From NCBI RefSeq assembly GCF_016405985.1, contig NZ_JAEFCF010000026.1, positions 1-64,000 on the forward strand: 64,000 nt of DNA. Direction: 5' to 3'. Source of the DNA: Paracoccus sp. IB05 (GTDB lineage: Bacteria > Pseudomonadota > Alphaproteobacteria > Rhodobacterales > Rhodobacteraceae). The notes under the pieces are model-generated. The model had not been told where the DNA came from and did not search any database. It was given only the letters and a program-made list of their open reading frames with translations. Of the stretch, positions 1 through 8,410 are shown piece after piece (the stretch's first letter is position 1; each line of letters begins with the position of its first letter). The translations under genes were made by a program, and so were the position numbers.

Positions 1-105
1 AGACCCAATCGATTCGCCATAAAGACGCGCATAGCCCGCAGCATCAACATGCGCGCCCGCCGAAAACTCCAATGATGGCGCGCGGCTCGTAACCGGACCT
101 GACAT
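1..105 (-). CDS. acs: acetyl-CoA synthetase-like protein, N-terminal 35 codons (cut by window edge)
   Basis: An ATG at 105 on the minus strand sits behind a strong ribosome binding site (AAGGGAGGAA) and opens 35 in-frame codons that run off the window. The peptide reads MSGPVTSRAPSLEF, then AGAHVDAAGYARLYGESIGS. This fits the N-terminal region of AMP-forming acetyl-CoA synthetases, where an x-EFxAxAxV segment precedes YxxLYxxSI. These enzymes activate acetate to acetyl-CoA in the cytosol through an acetyl-AMP intermediate. Only the N-terminus is visible, so propionyl-CoA synthetase or another acyl-CoA synthetase of the same family cannot be excluded. Confidence 0.62.
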   Translation of the reverse strand, partial: MSGPVTSRAPSLEFSAGAHVDAAGYARLYGESIGS

Positions 106-275
106 GACACATTCCTCCCTTGCTTCGGGCGGTCTGTGCCCCTGGCCGGGATTTCCCCCAAGGCCCGGTTTCCGCCCCGATCTGCTGGCCGGGGCCGGAT
201 CCAGGACCGCCCCCCCTGAACGCGATAGGGGGCCTCGGGAGCGGAAAGGTCAAGAAGGGGCGACAGCCTTCCTGT

Positions 276-935
276 TCAACCGAAGGTGAAATCGCGCAGA
301 TAAGAGGGCGGATCAGCGGCAAGCCCGGGCGCCAGGTCAGGGGCCGGGCGCGGCGCCCCCATCACCATCTGCATCGGCAGAACGCCGGCCCAGACCGGCC
401 AGCCGGCATCTTCCGGCGGGTCGGTCGGATCGCCGGCGCTGATCTTGGCCGAGGCCTCCGAGATCGGCAGTGACAAGACCGCCGTCGCCTTCAGCTCCTG
501 CACCGTCATCGGGCGCAAAGTGTCCCAGCGGCCGGGGAATAGCCGCTCCATCATCGCCTTCAGCGCGGCCTCTTTCTCGCCCGGGTCGTGCAGCAGGACC
601 GCCTCGCCAAAGACCATCACCGAACGATATTGCGTTGAATGTTCCAGCCCTGAGCGCGCCAGTACCATTCCATCCACCGCCGTCACCGTGACACAGACCT
701 TCGCGCCAGACGCCGCCTTGATCATCCGGCTGGCCGAAGATCCATGCCAGTAAATCCGGTCGCCGATCCGCCATTGCAGCGTCGCGGTCACCACCGGCTG
801 CCCGTCGATCAGATGGCCGATATGGGCCAGCGGAATGCGGTCCAGCACATCACGGATCACCTCCGGGTCATAGCTGGCCATCCCATGCTGACGGCGGGCA
901 CGGGTCAGGGTCGAAGGCGGCTTATGGTCGGACAT
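276..935 (-). CDS. pyridoxamine 5'-phosphate oxidase-like FMN-binding protein
   Basis: The product is 219 residues when started at the ATG at 935, which has a GGAG ribosome binding site; an upstream in-frame ATG at 1013 lacks one. The order of features (VIRDVLDRIPLAHIGHL, then PVVTATLQWRIGDRIYWHG, then ASRMIKAA and KVCVTVTAVDGMVLARS) is that of the split-barrel PNPOx-like family often annotated as flavin-nucleotide-binding or nitroimidazole-resistance protein. Such proteins bind FMN in a homodimer, and their substrates are mostly unknown. It follows rpmB on the same strand but lies beyond the rpmB terminator, so it is probably transcribed separately. The family call is firm; the reaction is not. 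Confidence 0.78.
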   Translation of the reverse strand: MSDHKPPSTLTRARRQHGMASYDPEVIRDVLDRIPLAHIGHLIDGQPVVTATLQWRIGDRIYWHGSSASRMIKAASGAKVCVTVTAVDGMVLARSGLEHSTQYRSVMVFGEAVLLHDPGEKEAALKAMMERLFPGRWDTLRPMTVQELKATAVLSLPISEASAKISAGDPTDPPEDAGWPVWAGVLPMQMVMGAPRPAPDLAPGLAADPPSYLRDFTFG

Positions 936-1032
936 GCTGGCTCCAGGCGGTGGCTCTGCACGCAGTCTTCGGCTGTCATGCTGCCGCCGTCCACCCCGTT
1001 TCAGCCAGCGCATCGCCCGGATCCGACAACAG

Positions 1033-1066
1033 AAAACCCCGCCCGGGCGTTACCCGGACGGGGTTT
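1033..1066 (-). terminator. intrinsic terminator of rpmB
   Basis: On the minus strand a GC-rich hairpin (AAACCCCGTCCGGG pairing with CCCGGGCGGGGTTT) is followed by a T-rich tail. It lies about 45 bp beyond the rpmB stop and before the flavoprotein start, as expected for rho-independent termination of the ribosomal protein gene. Confidence 0.8.
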
Positions 1067-1110
1067 AAATCTCACCAGGGGCCCCACTGCTGCGTGAAGC
1101 CCGGCACGCC

Positions 1111-1398
1111 TCAGGCGGCGGCTTGTGCTTTCTCGATATCGCGCTTGATCTTCAGCGCATCCGAGGAGAGCTCTGCATCCTTGGCGCGCGCGAGGAACGC
1201 GTCCAGACCGCCGCGGTGATCCACGGTCCGCAGTGCGGCTGCCGAGATGCGCAGGGTATAGGTTTTGCCGAGCACGTCGGATGCCAGCGAAACCTCATTC
1301 AGGTTCGGCAGGAAACGACGACGGTTCTTGTTATTCGCATGGCTGACCGTGTTGCCGGTCATCGGGCCTTTGCCCGTCAGTTCGCAAACGCGCGACAT
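1111..1398 (-). CDS. rpmB: 50S ribosomal protein L28
   Basis: The 95-residue product begins [16 protein letters not shown] and continues with [16 protein letters not shown], which is the diagnostic N-terminal half of L28; the C-terminal half carries the GGLDAFL segment. The length is normal for alphaproteobacterial L28. It is a structural protein of the large ribosomal subunit. The gene has its own terminator downstream and a short leader upstream that contains two small repeated hairpins (1421-1452). The ATG at 1398 is the conserved start of the family. Confidence 0.97.
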   Translation of the reverse strand: MSRVCELTGKGPMTGNTVSHANNKNRRRFLPNLNEVSLASDVLGKTYTLRISAAALRTVDHRGGLDAFLARAKDAELSSDALKIKRDIEKAQAAA

Positions 1399-1420
1399 TG
1401 CGGTATCCTTCAGGTCTGGT

Positions 1421-1452
1421 CAGCTTTCGCTGTATTGGGTCAGCTTGCGCTG
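1421..1452 (-). promoter_or_regulatory. two tandem tetraloop hairpins in the rpmB leader
   Basis: Twenty base pairs apart, the minus strand carries CAGCGCAAGCTG (1452-1441) and CAGCGAAAGCTG (1432-1421). Each is CAGC, a GNRA tetraloop (GCAA or GAAA), then GCTG. The flanking bases are also repeated, giving a roughly 20-bp direct repeat just upstream of the rpmB start. The hairpins are seen directly; a regulatory role is inference. Confidence 0.5.
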
Positions 1453-1584
1453 TGTTCAAAGGACAAACCCAAGGGAATCCCCCCGCTGTCCGAATTCGAT
1501 CCTGGGGCAAATACGGGGAATCCGCTCCGGCGTCAAGCGATTCACCGCGGGAAGCCGCCGGGAAACGCAGCTGTCAGGCAGCTT

Positions 1585-2565
1585 TCATACCGGGCGCCCA
1601 AGCGCTGCCATCATCTGCCGCGCGGCGGCCTCGGGCGTGGCTTCTCCGGCCGCGACCTGAGCCCCGAGCCGGGCGAGGATACCCTTTGCCGGTTCCCGCT
1701 CCAGCACCGCCAAAAGCCCGTGGCGCACTTCCTCCCCGAACCAATGCGCCGCCTGTTCCGACCGCCTGCGCGCCCAATGGCCCTGGTCCTTGCGCCAGGT
1801 GGCAAGCCGGGTCATCTCGTCCCAGGCCTTGTCGAGCCCTGCGCCGCTATAGGCGGAAACCGGCATCGCTTTGGGGAAGCCTTCGGGGTCCTGCGCGCGC
1901 TTGCGCAACAGCCGCAGCGCGCCGGCATAATCGGCCACGGTACGGGTCGCGGTCGCCAGCAGGTCGCCATCCGCCTTATTGACCAGAATCATATCGGCCA
2001 TTTCCATGATGCCGCGCTTGACCCCTTGCAGCTCATCGCCGCCTGCCGGTGCCATGAGAAGCAAAAACACATCACAGATCTCGGCCACCATGGTCTCGGA
2101 CTGGCCGACGCCCACCGTCTCGATCAGCACGAGATCAAAGCCGGCCGCCTCGCACAAAGCCACCGCCTCACGGGTGCGCCGCGCCACACCGCCCATATGG
2201 GCCTGGCTGGGCGAAGGGCGGATATAGGCATTCGGGTGGCGGGAAAGCTGCTCCATCCGGGTCTTGTCGCCCAGAATCGAGCCCCCCGACCGCGCCGAAG
2301 ACGGATCCACCGCGAGAACCGCGATCTTTTTGCCGGTCTCGGCGAGCTTCATGCCGAAAGCCTCGATAAAGGTGGATTTCCCCACCCCCGGCGTGCCCGA
2401 AAGCCCCAGCCGCAGCGCCTGACGCCCCGAGGCGCGCAGCGCGGAGATCAGCTCCACCGCCTGTTCCCGATGGTCAGGCCGCGCGCTTTCGATCAGGGTG
2501 ATCCCCCGCGCCAGCGCCCGCCGGTCACAGGCCAGGATCGCCCCGGCCATTGCGCCAATATCCAT
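1585..2565 (-). CDS. meaB: methylmalonyl-CoA mutase-associated GTPase MeaB
   Basis: The protein is 326 residues from the ATG at 2565, which has an AGAGGTG ribosome binding site; an in-frame ATG ten codons upstream is poorly placed. It carries the P-loop GTPGVGKST at about residues 57-65, the DPSSARSGGSILGDKTRM block, the ETVGVGQSE switch and the NKADGD base-recognition motif, all typical of the MeaB/ArgK family of G3E GTPases. MeaB loads and protects the adenosylcobalamin cofactor of methylmalonyl-CoA mutase, and hence serves propionyl-CoA use. No mutase gene is in view. It lies directly behind the XRE-cupin gene and may share its transcript. Confidence 0.93.
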   Translation of the reverse strand: MDIGAMAGAILACDRRALARGITLIESARPDHREQAVELISALRASGRQALRLGLSGTPGVGKSTFIEAFGMKLAETGKKIAVLAVDPSSARSGGSILGDKTRMEQLSRHPNAYIRPSPSQAHMGGVARRTREAVALCEAAGFDLVLIETVGVGQSETMVAEICDVFLLLMAPAGGDELQGVKRGIMEMADMILVNKADGDLLATATRTVADYAGALRLLRKRAQDPEGFPKAMPVSAYSGAGLDKAWDEMTRLATWRKDQGHWARRRSEQAAHWFGEEVRHGLLAVLEREPAKGILARLGAQVAAGEATPEAAARQMMAALGRPV

Positions 2566-2604
2566 AGATTTCACCTCTGCGCTCCGCTCCCGCATCTGTC
2601 AGCC

Positions 2605-3270
2605 TCAGTTCGCCTGCGGATAGGAGATCACCGAAAGATAGCGTGCCGGCAGCGTGTTCAGCTTTTCCGGCCCATGTGGTGCATCGGCGTCAAAGAACAG
2701 GCTGTCGCCGGGCTGCATCAGGAAGGTCTGCTCGCCATGGCGGTAGACCACCTCGCCTTCCAGCATATAGAGAAGCTCGATCCCGTCATGCTGGAAGGTC
2801 GGGAAGATATCGGATTGCTCGTTGAGCGTGATCAGATAGGGTTCGACGATCACACCGCTGGCATTCTCGCCGATATGGCCAAGAAGGCTGTATTGATGGC
2901 CCGCCCGCGTGCCGGCGCGCTCAGTAATCACCGCCTCGCCCGATTTCACATGCATGACCTGACGGTTTTCCTCATAGCGGCGAAAGAACGAGGTCAGCGG
3001 CACGGAAAGCGCATGGGCCAGCACCTGCAGCGTGGTAAGCGAGGGCGAGGTGATGCCATTTTCGATCTTCGAGACCATGCCGATCGAGAGCCCCGTCTGC
3101 TTTGAGAGATCAGCGACCGTCATCCCCTTCTGGCGGCGAAAGCTGCGCACGGCGCGGCCAATGGCCACCTCGAGCACTTTCTCGCGCGGCTCGGAAACCC
3201 GGTGCGGATCCTGGGAGAGGGAGCGAAGTGGCTTGGCGGGCTCTGCTTTCTTCGGTCGGCTGCTCATCAA
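2605..3270 (-). CDS. XRE-family transcriptional regulator with C-terminal cupin
   Basis: The 221-residue protein has a helix-turn-helix of the XRE type at about residues 37-90 (IGRAVRSFRRQKGMTVADL, then SKQTGLSIGMVSKIENG) and a C-terminal cupin domain (ELLYMLEGEVVYRHG, then LMQPGDSLFFDADAPHG). This layout is shared by PuuR-like repressors that sense amines, amino acids or carboxylates through the cupin. It is divergent from the GATase/AraC regulator and sits upstream of meaB. Two adjacent ATGs are possible starts. The ligand cannot be read from the sequence. Confidence 0.88.
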   Translation of the reverse strand: MMSSRPKKAEPAKPLRSLSQDPHRVSEPREKVLEVAIGRAVRSFRRQKGMTVADLSKQTGLSIGMVSKIENGITSPSLTTLQVLAHALSVPLTSFFRRYEENRQVMHVKSGEAVITERAGTRAGHQYSLLGHIGENASGVIVEPYLITLNEQSDIFPTFQHDGIELLYMLEGEVVYRHGEQTFLMQPGDSLFFDADAPHGPEKLNTLPARYLSVISYPQAN

Positions 3271-3377
3271 ATCCCTCTGTTTCCCACAGTTTGCCGTCAG
3301 GCCTTGTCGGCCCGGACCTGCCGGTCCACTGACGGAGCTTGTATCATGGCCGTAAAATATGACTATGCTAGCGATAA

Positions 3378-3403
3378 ATGTTTCCTGAGAGAATAAGAAA
3401 CAT
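3378..3403. promoter_or_regulatory. inverted repeat spanning the regulator start codon
   Basis: ATGTTTC at 3378-3384 is exactly mirrored by GAAACAT at 3397-3403, with 12 bp between. The right arm includes the first bases of the proposed start codon. This could be an autoregulatory operator or an RNA hairpin occluding translation. The match is seen; the role is inference. Confidence 0.35.
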
Positions 3404-4409
3404 GAACCAGGATGAAAGCGGCCTGCATCTGGGCTTTCTGATCTTTCCGGGCTTTCCGATGGCCTGCCTGACCTCGGCCATCGAGCCCCTGCGCGCGGCC
3501 AATGAGATCACCGGCAAACGCGCTTTTCGCTGGAGTGTGGTCGGCGAGACCGCAAGCCGCGTGGTCTCGTCTGCCGAGGTCGGTTTCGATCCCGATCTGG
3601 CGCTGGCCGATCTCGCGGATTGCGACCAGCTTTATATCCTGTCGGGCCCGGCGGGGAAGTTCAGCAATGCCCGCGGCTCAAATGCGGTGCTGCGCCGGCT
3701 CGCGCGCCATGGCACCGGGATCGGCGCCTTCTCGGGCGGCATCTTCCCGCTGGCCCGCTCCGGCCTGCTCGACGGACATAAAACCTCGGTCCACTGGTGT
3801 TATGAGGCCGCGTTCAAAACCGAATTCCCCGGCGTGATCGCGTCGGAAAAGGTGATCACCATCGACCGCGGCCGCCTGACCGCCGCCGGGGCCACCGCTG
3901 TGTTTGATCTGATGCTGCGGCTGATCGAGGAACAGCTCGGCCCCGAGGCGATGACGGAAGTGGCCTGCTGGTTCCAGCACCCTTTCATGCGCGGCGAGGA
4001 GGTCGAACAAAAGACCCCGACGCTCCGCTCGGACCGCACCGAGGATATGCTGCCCCCTCCCGTGGCCCGCGCGATCCGGCTTTTCGCCGAACATATCGAA
4101 GACCCGATCCAGATCGCCGAGGTCGCCGAGGCGGTGGACCTCTCCTCACGCCAGCTCGACCGCTCGTTCAAACGGTCAACCGGCCAGAGCCCGCTGAAAT
4201 ATTACCGGCTGCTCCGGCTGAAAAAAGCGCGGCAAATGGCGCTTTATTCCAACGACACGATCACGGAAATTGCGCTGGCGGTGGGCTATGCCAGCACCAC
4301 CCCCCTCGTGCGCCATTATGCCCAGGCCTTCGGGGTGACCCCGCAAGAGGACCGCAAACAGGCCAATCAGTTCCGGGTGAAGGAAAACGCGCCGCTCCCG
4401 GCGGTCTGA
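3402..4409 (+). CDS. GlxA-family regulator (GATase-like domain plus AraC HTH)
   Basis: The 335-residue protein has an N-terminal DJ-1/PfpI-like class I glutamine amidotransferase fold (LGFLIFPGFPMACLTSAIEP, then DQLYILSGPAG) and a C-terminal AraC double helix-turn-helix (DLSSRQLDRSFKRSTGQSPL, then ITEIALAVGYASTTPLVRHY). The usual nucleophile Cys is replaced in GAFSGG, as in the regulator branch, so it is not expected to be an enzyme. Relatives such as GbdR and CdhR control glycine betaine, carnitine and sarcosine use. It is convergent with soxBDAG, which makes control of the sox operon likely. The start at 3402 has a weak GAGAGA site; an in-frame ATG at 3378 has none. Confidence 0.85.
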   Translation: MNQDESGLHLGFLIFPGFPMACLTSAIEPLRAANEITGKRAFRWSVVGETASRVVSSAEVGFDPDLALADLADCDQLYILSGPAGKFSNARGSNAVLRRLARHGTGIGAFSGGIFPLARSGLLDGHKTSVHWCYEAAFKTEFPGVIASEKVITIDRGRLTAAGATAVFDLMLRLIEEQLGPEAMTEVACWFQHPFMRGEEVEQKTPTLRSDRTEDMLPPPVARAIRLFAEHIEDPIQIAEVAEAVDLSSRQLDRSFKRSTGQSPLKYYRLLRLKKARQMALYSNDTITEIALAVGYASTTPLVRHYAQAFGVTPQEDRKQANQFRVKENAPLPAV

Positions 4410-4461
4410 CCCCGCACGATGCGGGCCGCCCGCTTCTGTCCGGATGCGGAAGCCTCCGGCG

Positions 4462-4484
4462 GGGATATTTAAGAGACAGAAAAT
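4462..4484 (+). repeat. intergenic element, GGGATATTT / GACAGAAAAT class, copy 1
   Basis: GGGATATTT, a four-base spacer, then GACAGAAAAT, placed after the regulator gene and a short GC-rich hairpin (around 4411-4426). It forms an almost exact inverted pair with copy 2 at 4505-4526. Confidence 0.7.
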
Positions 4485-4504
4485 AATACAGAAGAAATCT
4501 TGCT

Positions 4505-4526
4505 ATTTTCTGTCTCTAAATATCCC
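4505..4526 (-). repeat. intergenic element, GGGATATTT / GACAGAAAAT class, copy 2
   Basis: Read on the minus strand this is GGGATATTT, three bases, GACAGAAAAT. It follows the hairpin at 4533-4551 beyond the soxG stop and faces copy 1 between two convergent genes. Confidence 0.7.
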
Positions 4527-4532
4527 GGGGGC

Positions 4533-4551
4533 GAGGGGGCAGAGCCCCCTC
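4533..4551 (-). terminator. hairpin downstream of soxG
   Basis: GAGGGGGC, three-base loop, GCCCCCTC. On the minus strand it follows the soxG stop and precedes the copy-2 intergenic element. No strong T run is present, so this is a terminator-like or RNA-stabilising hairpin. Confidence 0.5.
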
Positions 4552-4583
4552 TCCGCAGTTCCAACCTCGTGCGGCGCCGCGGA

Positions 4584-5171
4584 TCAGAGCGCCGATTTCG
4601 CTGCAGTCATCAGCGCATGATGCAGCGAGGCCGCCGAGGAACGCCCGCCATAGACGGTGTAGCTCTTCCCCGCTGCACGACAGACCAGGATACAGCCCAG
4701 ATGTTCGATAACTGTACGGCTGGCGCCACCTGAGGGCAGTTTCCCCAGATCGAGGTTCGAGAGAAGTTCGAAAACGGAAAGGGCACCCTCGCCTTCCAGA
4801 TCGAATCCACCCCAGCCATCGGTCTGTTCGGTGATCGATGCGCTATCGCCGAAGCCGCGTTTCAGGATCGGCGCGATGTCTTCATGCGTGGCGAAAGGCG
4901 CCTCGATGAACCATTGCTCCGGCCCGGTCCAGATCGCGGTATAGGCGCCGCCCGTTGCACTGCGCGCCGGAGCGGGCAGATCGAAGCCAAAGAATGCCCT
5001 GGCCGCCGCATGGAACTCTGCCGGTTTCCCCTGCCGCGCGGACAGCGAGGCCAGGGCGGTGTCGGTCCGCTCAGTGATGGTCAGGCCGGGGAAGCTGTCC
5101 TTGCGGGGCAGGTCGCCCCCCAGCTGGGTGATCGGTTTGAGCGGGCTCATTTTCAGAACGGGATCAGCCAC
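4584..5171 (-). CDS. soxG: sarcosine oxidase gamma subunit
   Basis: The last gene of the sox operon encodes the roughly 195-residue gamma subunit of heterotetrameric sarcosine oxidase, related to the GcvT fold (PEQWFIEAP, SVFELLSNLDLGKLP, GASRTVIEHLGCILV). The best start is a GTG at 5171 that overlaps the soxA stop (GTGGCTGA) and sits about 8 bases behind AAGGAGA. An ATG at 5198 inside soxA and one at 5150 are alternatives. With alpha, beta and delta it oxidises sarcosine to glycine and passes the methyl carbon to tetrahydrofolate. Confidence 0.88.
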   Translation of the reverse strand: MADPVLKMSPLKPITQLGGDLPRKDSFPGLTITERTDTALASLSARQGKPAEFHAAARAFFGFDLPAPARSATGGAYTAIWTGPEQWFIEAPFATHEDIAPILKRGFGDSASITEQTDGWGGFDLEGEGALSVFELLSNLDLGKLPSGGASRTVIEHLGCILVCRAAGKSYTVYGGRSSAASLHHALMTAAKSAL

Positions 5172-8115
5172 GGAGACGTTCTCCTTCCGGGTCGACAAAA
5201 TGGGCGGAGACGACTTTGACCAGCGTCTCCTCTCCCGCCAGCGGGTTCACGGCGCGCAGCGTCTCGCCTTTGCGGGCGGCACCGTCTTTCAGATAGCCAA
5301 GGCCGATCGAATGGCCGAGCGAGGGTGAAAACGCGACCGAGGTCATATAGCCCTGGTCATTCTTCGCATCGGCCGGCGCGCCCTGGTTGATGAAATGCAT
5401 CCCGCCAAGCAGGGGTTTCGTCGCATCAACCGGCTGGAAGCCCACGAGATTATAGGCGCCCTCGCGGTTCATCCCCTCTCGTTCCGACAGGGTCGAGCCG
5501 ATCGAGTCCTTCTTCTTGTTGACCATGCCGGCCATACCGAGGTTCAGCGCCGAAGTGGTGCCGTTCAGCTCATTCCCCGCCGCATGGCCTTTCTCGATCC
5601 GCATGACGCCGAGCGCTTCGGTGCCATAGACAAGGGCATTGAACTCGCGCCCGGCCTCCATCATGGCGCGGACAAGGCCGTCGCCATAACGGGTCGGCAC
5701 TGCGATTTCATAGGCCAGCTCTCCCGAGAAGGAGATCCGGAACAGCCGCGCCCTGAGGCCGCCACAAACCGTGATCTCGCCGCAGCCCATATAGGGGAAG
5801 GCCTCGTTCGAGATGTCGAATTCCGGATCGACGATCTTTTGCAGGAGCTTGCGGGCATTGGGTCCGGCGACCGAAAACTGCGCCCAGGCCTCGGTGGTCG
5901 AGATGATCTGCACATCAAGATCGGGCCAGAGACATTGCCGGGCGAATTCCATATGGCGGTAGACGCCGACCGCATTCGCCGTGGTGGTGGTGGTGACGAA
6001 GTGATCCTCGGCCAGACGGGCCGTGGTACCGTCATCCATTGCGATACCGTCTTCGCGCAGCATCAGGCCATAGCGGACCTTGCCGATACCGAGTTTGGCA
6101 AAGGGGTTGCAATAGATGCGGTTGAGGAACTCTGCCGCATCCGGCCCCTGAACGTCGATCTTGCCCAGCGTGGTCACGTCGCAGATGCCGACCGAGCCAC
6201 GGGTCGCCAGCACTTCGCGGTCGACCGATTGCCGCCAGGTGGTCTCGCCCGCTTTCGGGAACCACTGGGCGCGCAGCCACATGCCGACCTCAACAAAGAC
6301 CGCGCCCTGTTCCGCTGCCCATTTATGCGAGGGCGTCAGGCGTTTCGGGCGGAAATCCGCGCCGGCAGACCGGCCCGCAAAGGCCGCAATCGGCACCGGC
6401 GTATAGGGCGGGCGGTAGATGGTGGTACCGGTTTCCGGGATCGACTTGCCGGTCATCTCGGCCATCACGGCAAGGCCCGAGATATTCGAGGTCTTGCCCT
6501 GATCCGTCGCCATGCCCATCGTGGTGTAGCGCTTCAGATGCTCGACCGAGCGGAAGCCTTCCTGATGCGCCAGCTTGACGTCCTTAACGGTGACATCGTT
6601 CTGCTGGTCGAGCCAGGCGCGGCCCTTATGCGGCACATACCACAGCGGCGTAACGCGCACCGGCGCATCCTCGGCCTGGGGCAGATCGGCGGATTTCACC
6701 GTCAGACCAAGGCCTTCCAGCGCCTCGGCAGCAGCCTCTGCACCAGAGGCCAGCGCGCCGGCGGTCGAAAGCCGGCCATTCGCCGCGCCTGCAACAACCA
6801 TACCCACCGGAAGCGTGCCGGGAACAAAGGCGGCAAGGTCTGCATTCCAGACCGGGAGGCCGCGCTGATGGCAGGTCAGATGGACATTCGGGTTCCAGCC
6901 GCCCGAGACGCCAAGCGCCTCGGCTGTGATCTGGCGGGTCTCGCCCGAGGCAAGTTTCACGCTGATCGAGGACAGGCCAAGGCGGCCATGCGCATCGGTC
7001 ACCACGGCGCCGCGCAGATGCTCGGCCCCCTGGAAGGCAGGGCCATCGGCGCGGCTGTCGATCACCGCACTGATCTTGACGCCCTTTGCGAGCAGGTCGG
7101 ATGCCGTGCGCAGCCCGTCATCATTATTGGTGAAGACCGCGACCGTCTGGCCCGGCGTCGCCGCCCAGCGATTGGCATAGGCGCGCATCGCACCGGCCAG
7201 CATCACGCCGGGACGGTCGTTGTTTTTGAACGCAATCGGGCGCTCGGTCGCGCCGGCCGCCAGCACGGCGCGCTGCGAATAGATCCGCCACAGGATCTGG
7301 CGCGGCTTGCCTGACGCCGGGGTCGCGATGTGGTCCGACACCCGCTCCAGCGCACCATAAATGCCGTGATCAAAAGAGCCGATCACAACCGTCCGCGTCA
7401 GGATGCGAACATTCGGCAGGCTCGAAAGCTCGGCAATTGCAGATTTCGCCCAGTCCGCGCCCGAGGCATCGCCAAGCGTAAAGGTCTCAGAGTTCAGCCG
7501 CCCGCCCGGGGTGAAATCCTCATCCGCAAGGATCACCCGCGCACCGGACCGTGCCGCCGTCAGCGCCGCCGCCAGACCCGAGGGCCCGGCCCCGATCACC
7601 AGCAGATCGCAATGCAGGAAGCCCTTGTCATAGGCATCCGGGTCGTCCTGCATCGAGAGGCTGCCAAGTCCCGCCGCGCGGCGGATCATCGGCTCGTACA
7701 GTTTTTCCCAAAACGCCTTCGGCCACATGAAGGTCTTGTAATAGAACCCCGCCGCGAAGAAGGACGACAGCCGGTCATTGATCGCGAGAAAGTCGAATTT
7801 CAGCGAACCGACATGGTTCTGGCTTTTCGCGCTCAGGCCTTCGAACAGTTCCGCAATGGTCGCGCGGGTGTTCGGCTCCTGGCGCGCGCCCTGGCGCAGT
7901 TCGACAATCGCGTTCGGCTCTTCGGAACCCGACGAGATCGGGCCGCGCGGGCGGTGATATTTGAACGACCGGCCCATCAGCCGCACGCCATTCGCGAGCA
8001 GAGCCGAGGCGAGCGTATCGCCCTCATAGCCTTGATAGGTCGCCCCATCGAAGGTGAAGTTCAGCGGTTTTGAGCGGTTCAGCTGACCACCGGACAGACG
8101 GTTCTTCTGGCTCAT
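5164..8115 (-). CDS. soxA: sarcosine oxidase alpha subunit
   Basis: The 983-residue protein has the expected order: an N-terminal ferredoxin-like segment (NFTFDGATYQGYEGDTLASA), a dinucleotide-binding core with GAGPSG at residues 175-180, and a C-terminal aminomethyltransferase (GcvT-like) region ending near LVKVVSAHFVDPEGERLRG. In characterised heterotetramers the alpha subunit binds NAD and folate and channels the iminium intermediate from the beta-subunit flavin to tetrahydrofolate. The start overlaps the soxD stop by four bases (ATGA), so the genes are translationally coupled. Length is normal for the family. Confidence 0.96.
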   Translation of the reverse strand: MSQKNRLSGGQLNRSKPLNFTFDGATYQGYEGDTLASALLANGVRLMGRSFKYHRPRGPISSGSEEPNAIVELRQGARQEPNTRATIAELFEGLSAKSQNHVGSLKFDFLAINDRLSSFFAAGFYYKTFMWPKAFWEKLYEPMIRRAAGLGSLSMQDDPDAYDKGFLHCDLLVIGAGPSGLAAALTAARSGARVILADEDFTPGGRLNSETFTLGDASGADWAKSAIAELSSLPNVRILTRTVVIGSFDHGIYGALERVSDHIATPASGKPRQILWRIYSQRAVLAAGATERPIAFKNNDRPGVMLAGAMRAYANRWAATPGQTVAVFTNNDDGLRTASDLLAKGVKISAVIDSRADGPAFQGAEHLRGAVVTDAHGRLGLSSISVKLASGETRQITAEALGVSGGWNPNVHLTCHQRGLPVWNADLAAFVPGTLPVGMVVAGAANGRLSTAGALASGAEAAAEALEGLGLTVKSADLPQAEDAPVRVTPLWYVPHKGRAWLDQQNDVTVKDVKLAHQEGFRSVEHLKRYTTMGMATDQGKTSNISGLAVMAEMTGKSIPETGTTIYRPPYTPVPIAAFAGRSAGADFRPKRLTPSHKWAAEQGAVFVEVGMWLRAQWFPKAGETTWRQSVDREVLATRGSVGICDVTTLGKIDVQGPDAAEFLNRIYCNPFAKLGIGKVRYGLMLREDGIAMDDGTTARLAEDHFVTTTTTANAVGVYRHMEFARQCLWPDLDVQIISTTEAWAQFSVAGPNARKLLQKIVDPEFDISNEAFPYMGCGEITVCGGLRARLFRISFSGELAYEIAVPTRYGDGLVRAMMEAGREFNALVYGTEALGVMRIEKGHAAGNELNGTTSALNLGMAGMVNKKKDSIGSTLSEREGMNREGAYNLVGFQPVDATKPLLGGMHFINQGAPADAKNDQGYMTSVAFSPSLGHSIGLGYLKDGAARKGETLRAVNPLAGEETLVKVVSAHFVDPEGERLRG

Positions 8116-8399
8116 TTCGACCTTCCCCGGGCGCGGGCCACATCGCGGGCCAGCTCGACTTTGGTGATTTCATGGGTCAGCGTGTTGCGGGTCACCACAA
8201 GCCAGGACCGGTCGCCCTGTTCGTGGAACCACAGCTCCTGGTGAAGCCCCGCAGGGTTCGTGCGCTGGTAGAGATAGTCGTGGAACGTATCGACGGCGCC
8301 CTCGGCGGCCCAGTCTGGCCGGTCGATCAGGTTCGCATCGCCAAGATAGACGAATTCCTGCGAATCTCGCGGCCCCAGCAGGGGGTGATTGATAATCAT
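8112..8399 (-). CDS. soxD: sarcosine oxidase delta subunit, cysteine-free type
   Basis: This 95-residue product lies between soxB and soxA, the normal place for the delta subunit, and keeps the GPRD, EFVYLGDA and ELWFHEQGDRSWLVVTRNT blocks. Characterised delta subunits bind one zinc through three cysteines and a histidine, with two of the cysteines in an N-terminal CPxCGxR-like motif. Here that motif reads NHPLLGPRD and the protein contains no cysteine, so the classical zinc site cannot form. It probably plays a structural role. Confidence 0.88.
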   Translation of the reverse strand: MIINHPLLGPRDSQEFVYLGDANLIDRPDWAAEGAVDTFHDYLYQRTNPAGLHQELWFHEQGDRSWLVVTRNTLTHEITKVELARDVARARGRSK

Positions 8400-8410
8400 C
8401 GCTCAGGTCC

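Noticed and set aside
1123-3105. Long plus-strand frame opposite rpmB, meaB and the XRE gene
   Set aside because: It is the antisense shadow of three well-recognised genes in GC-rich DNA and carries no family motif.
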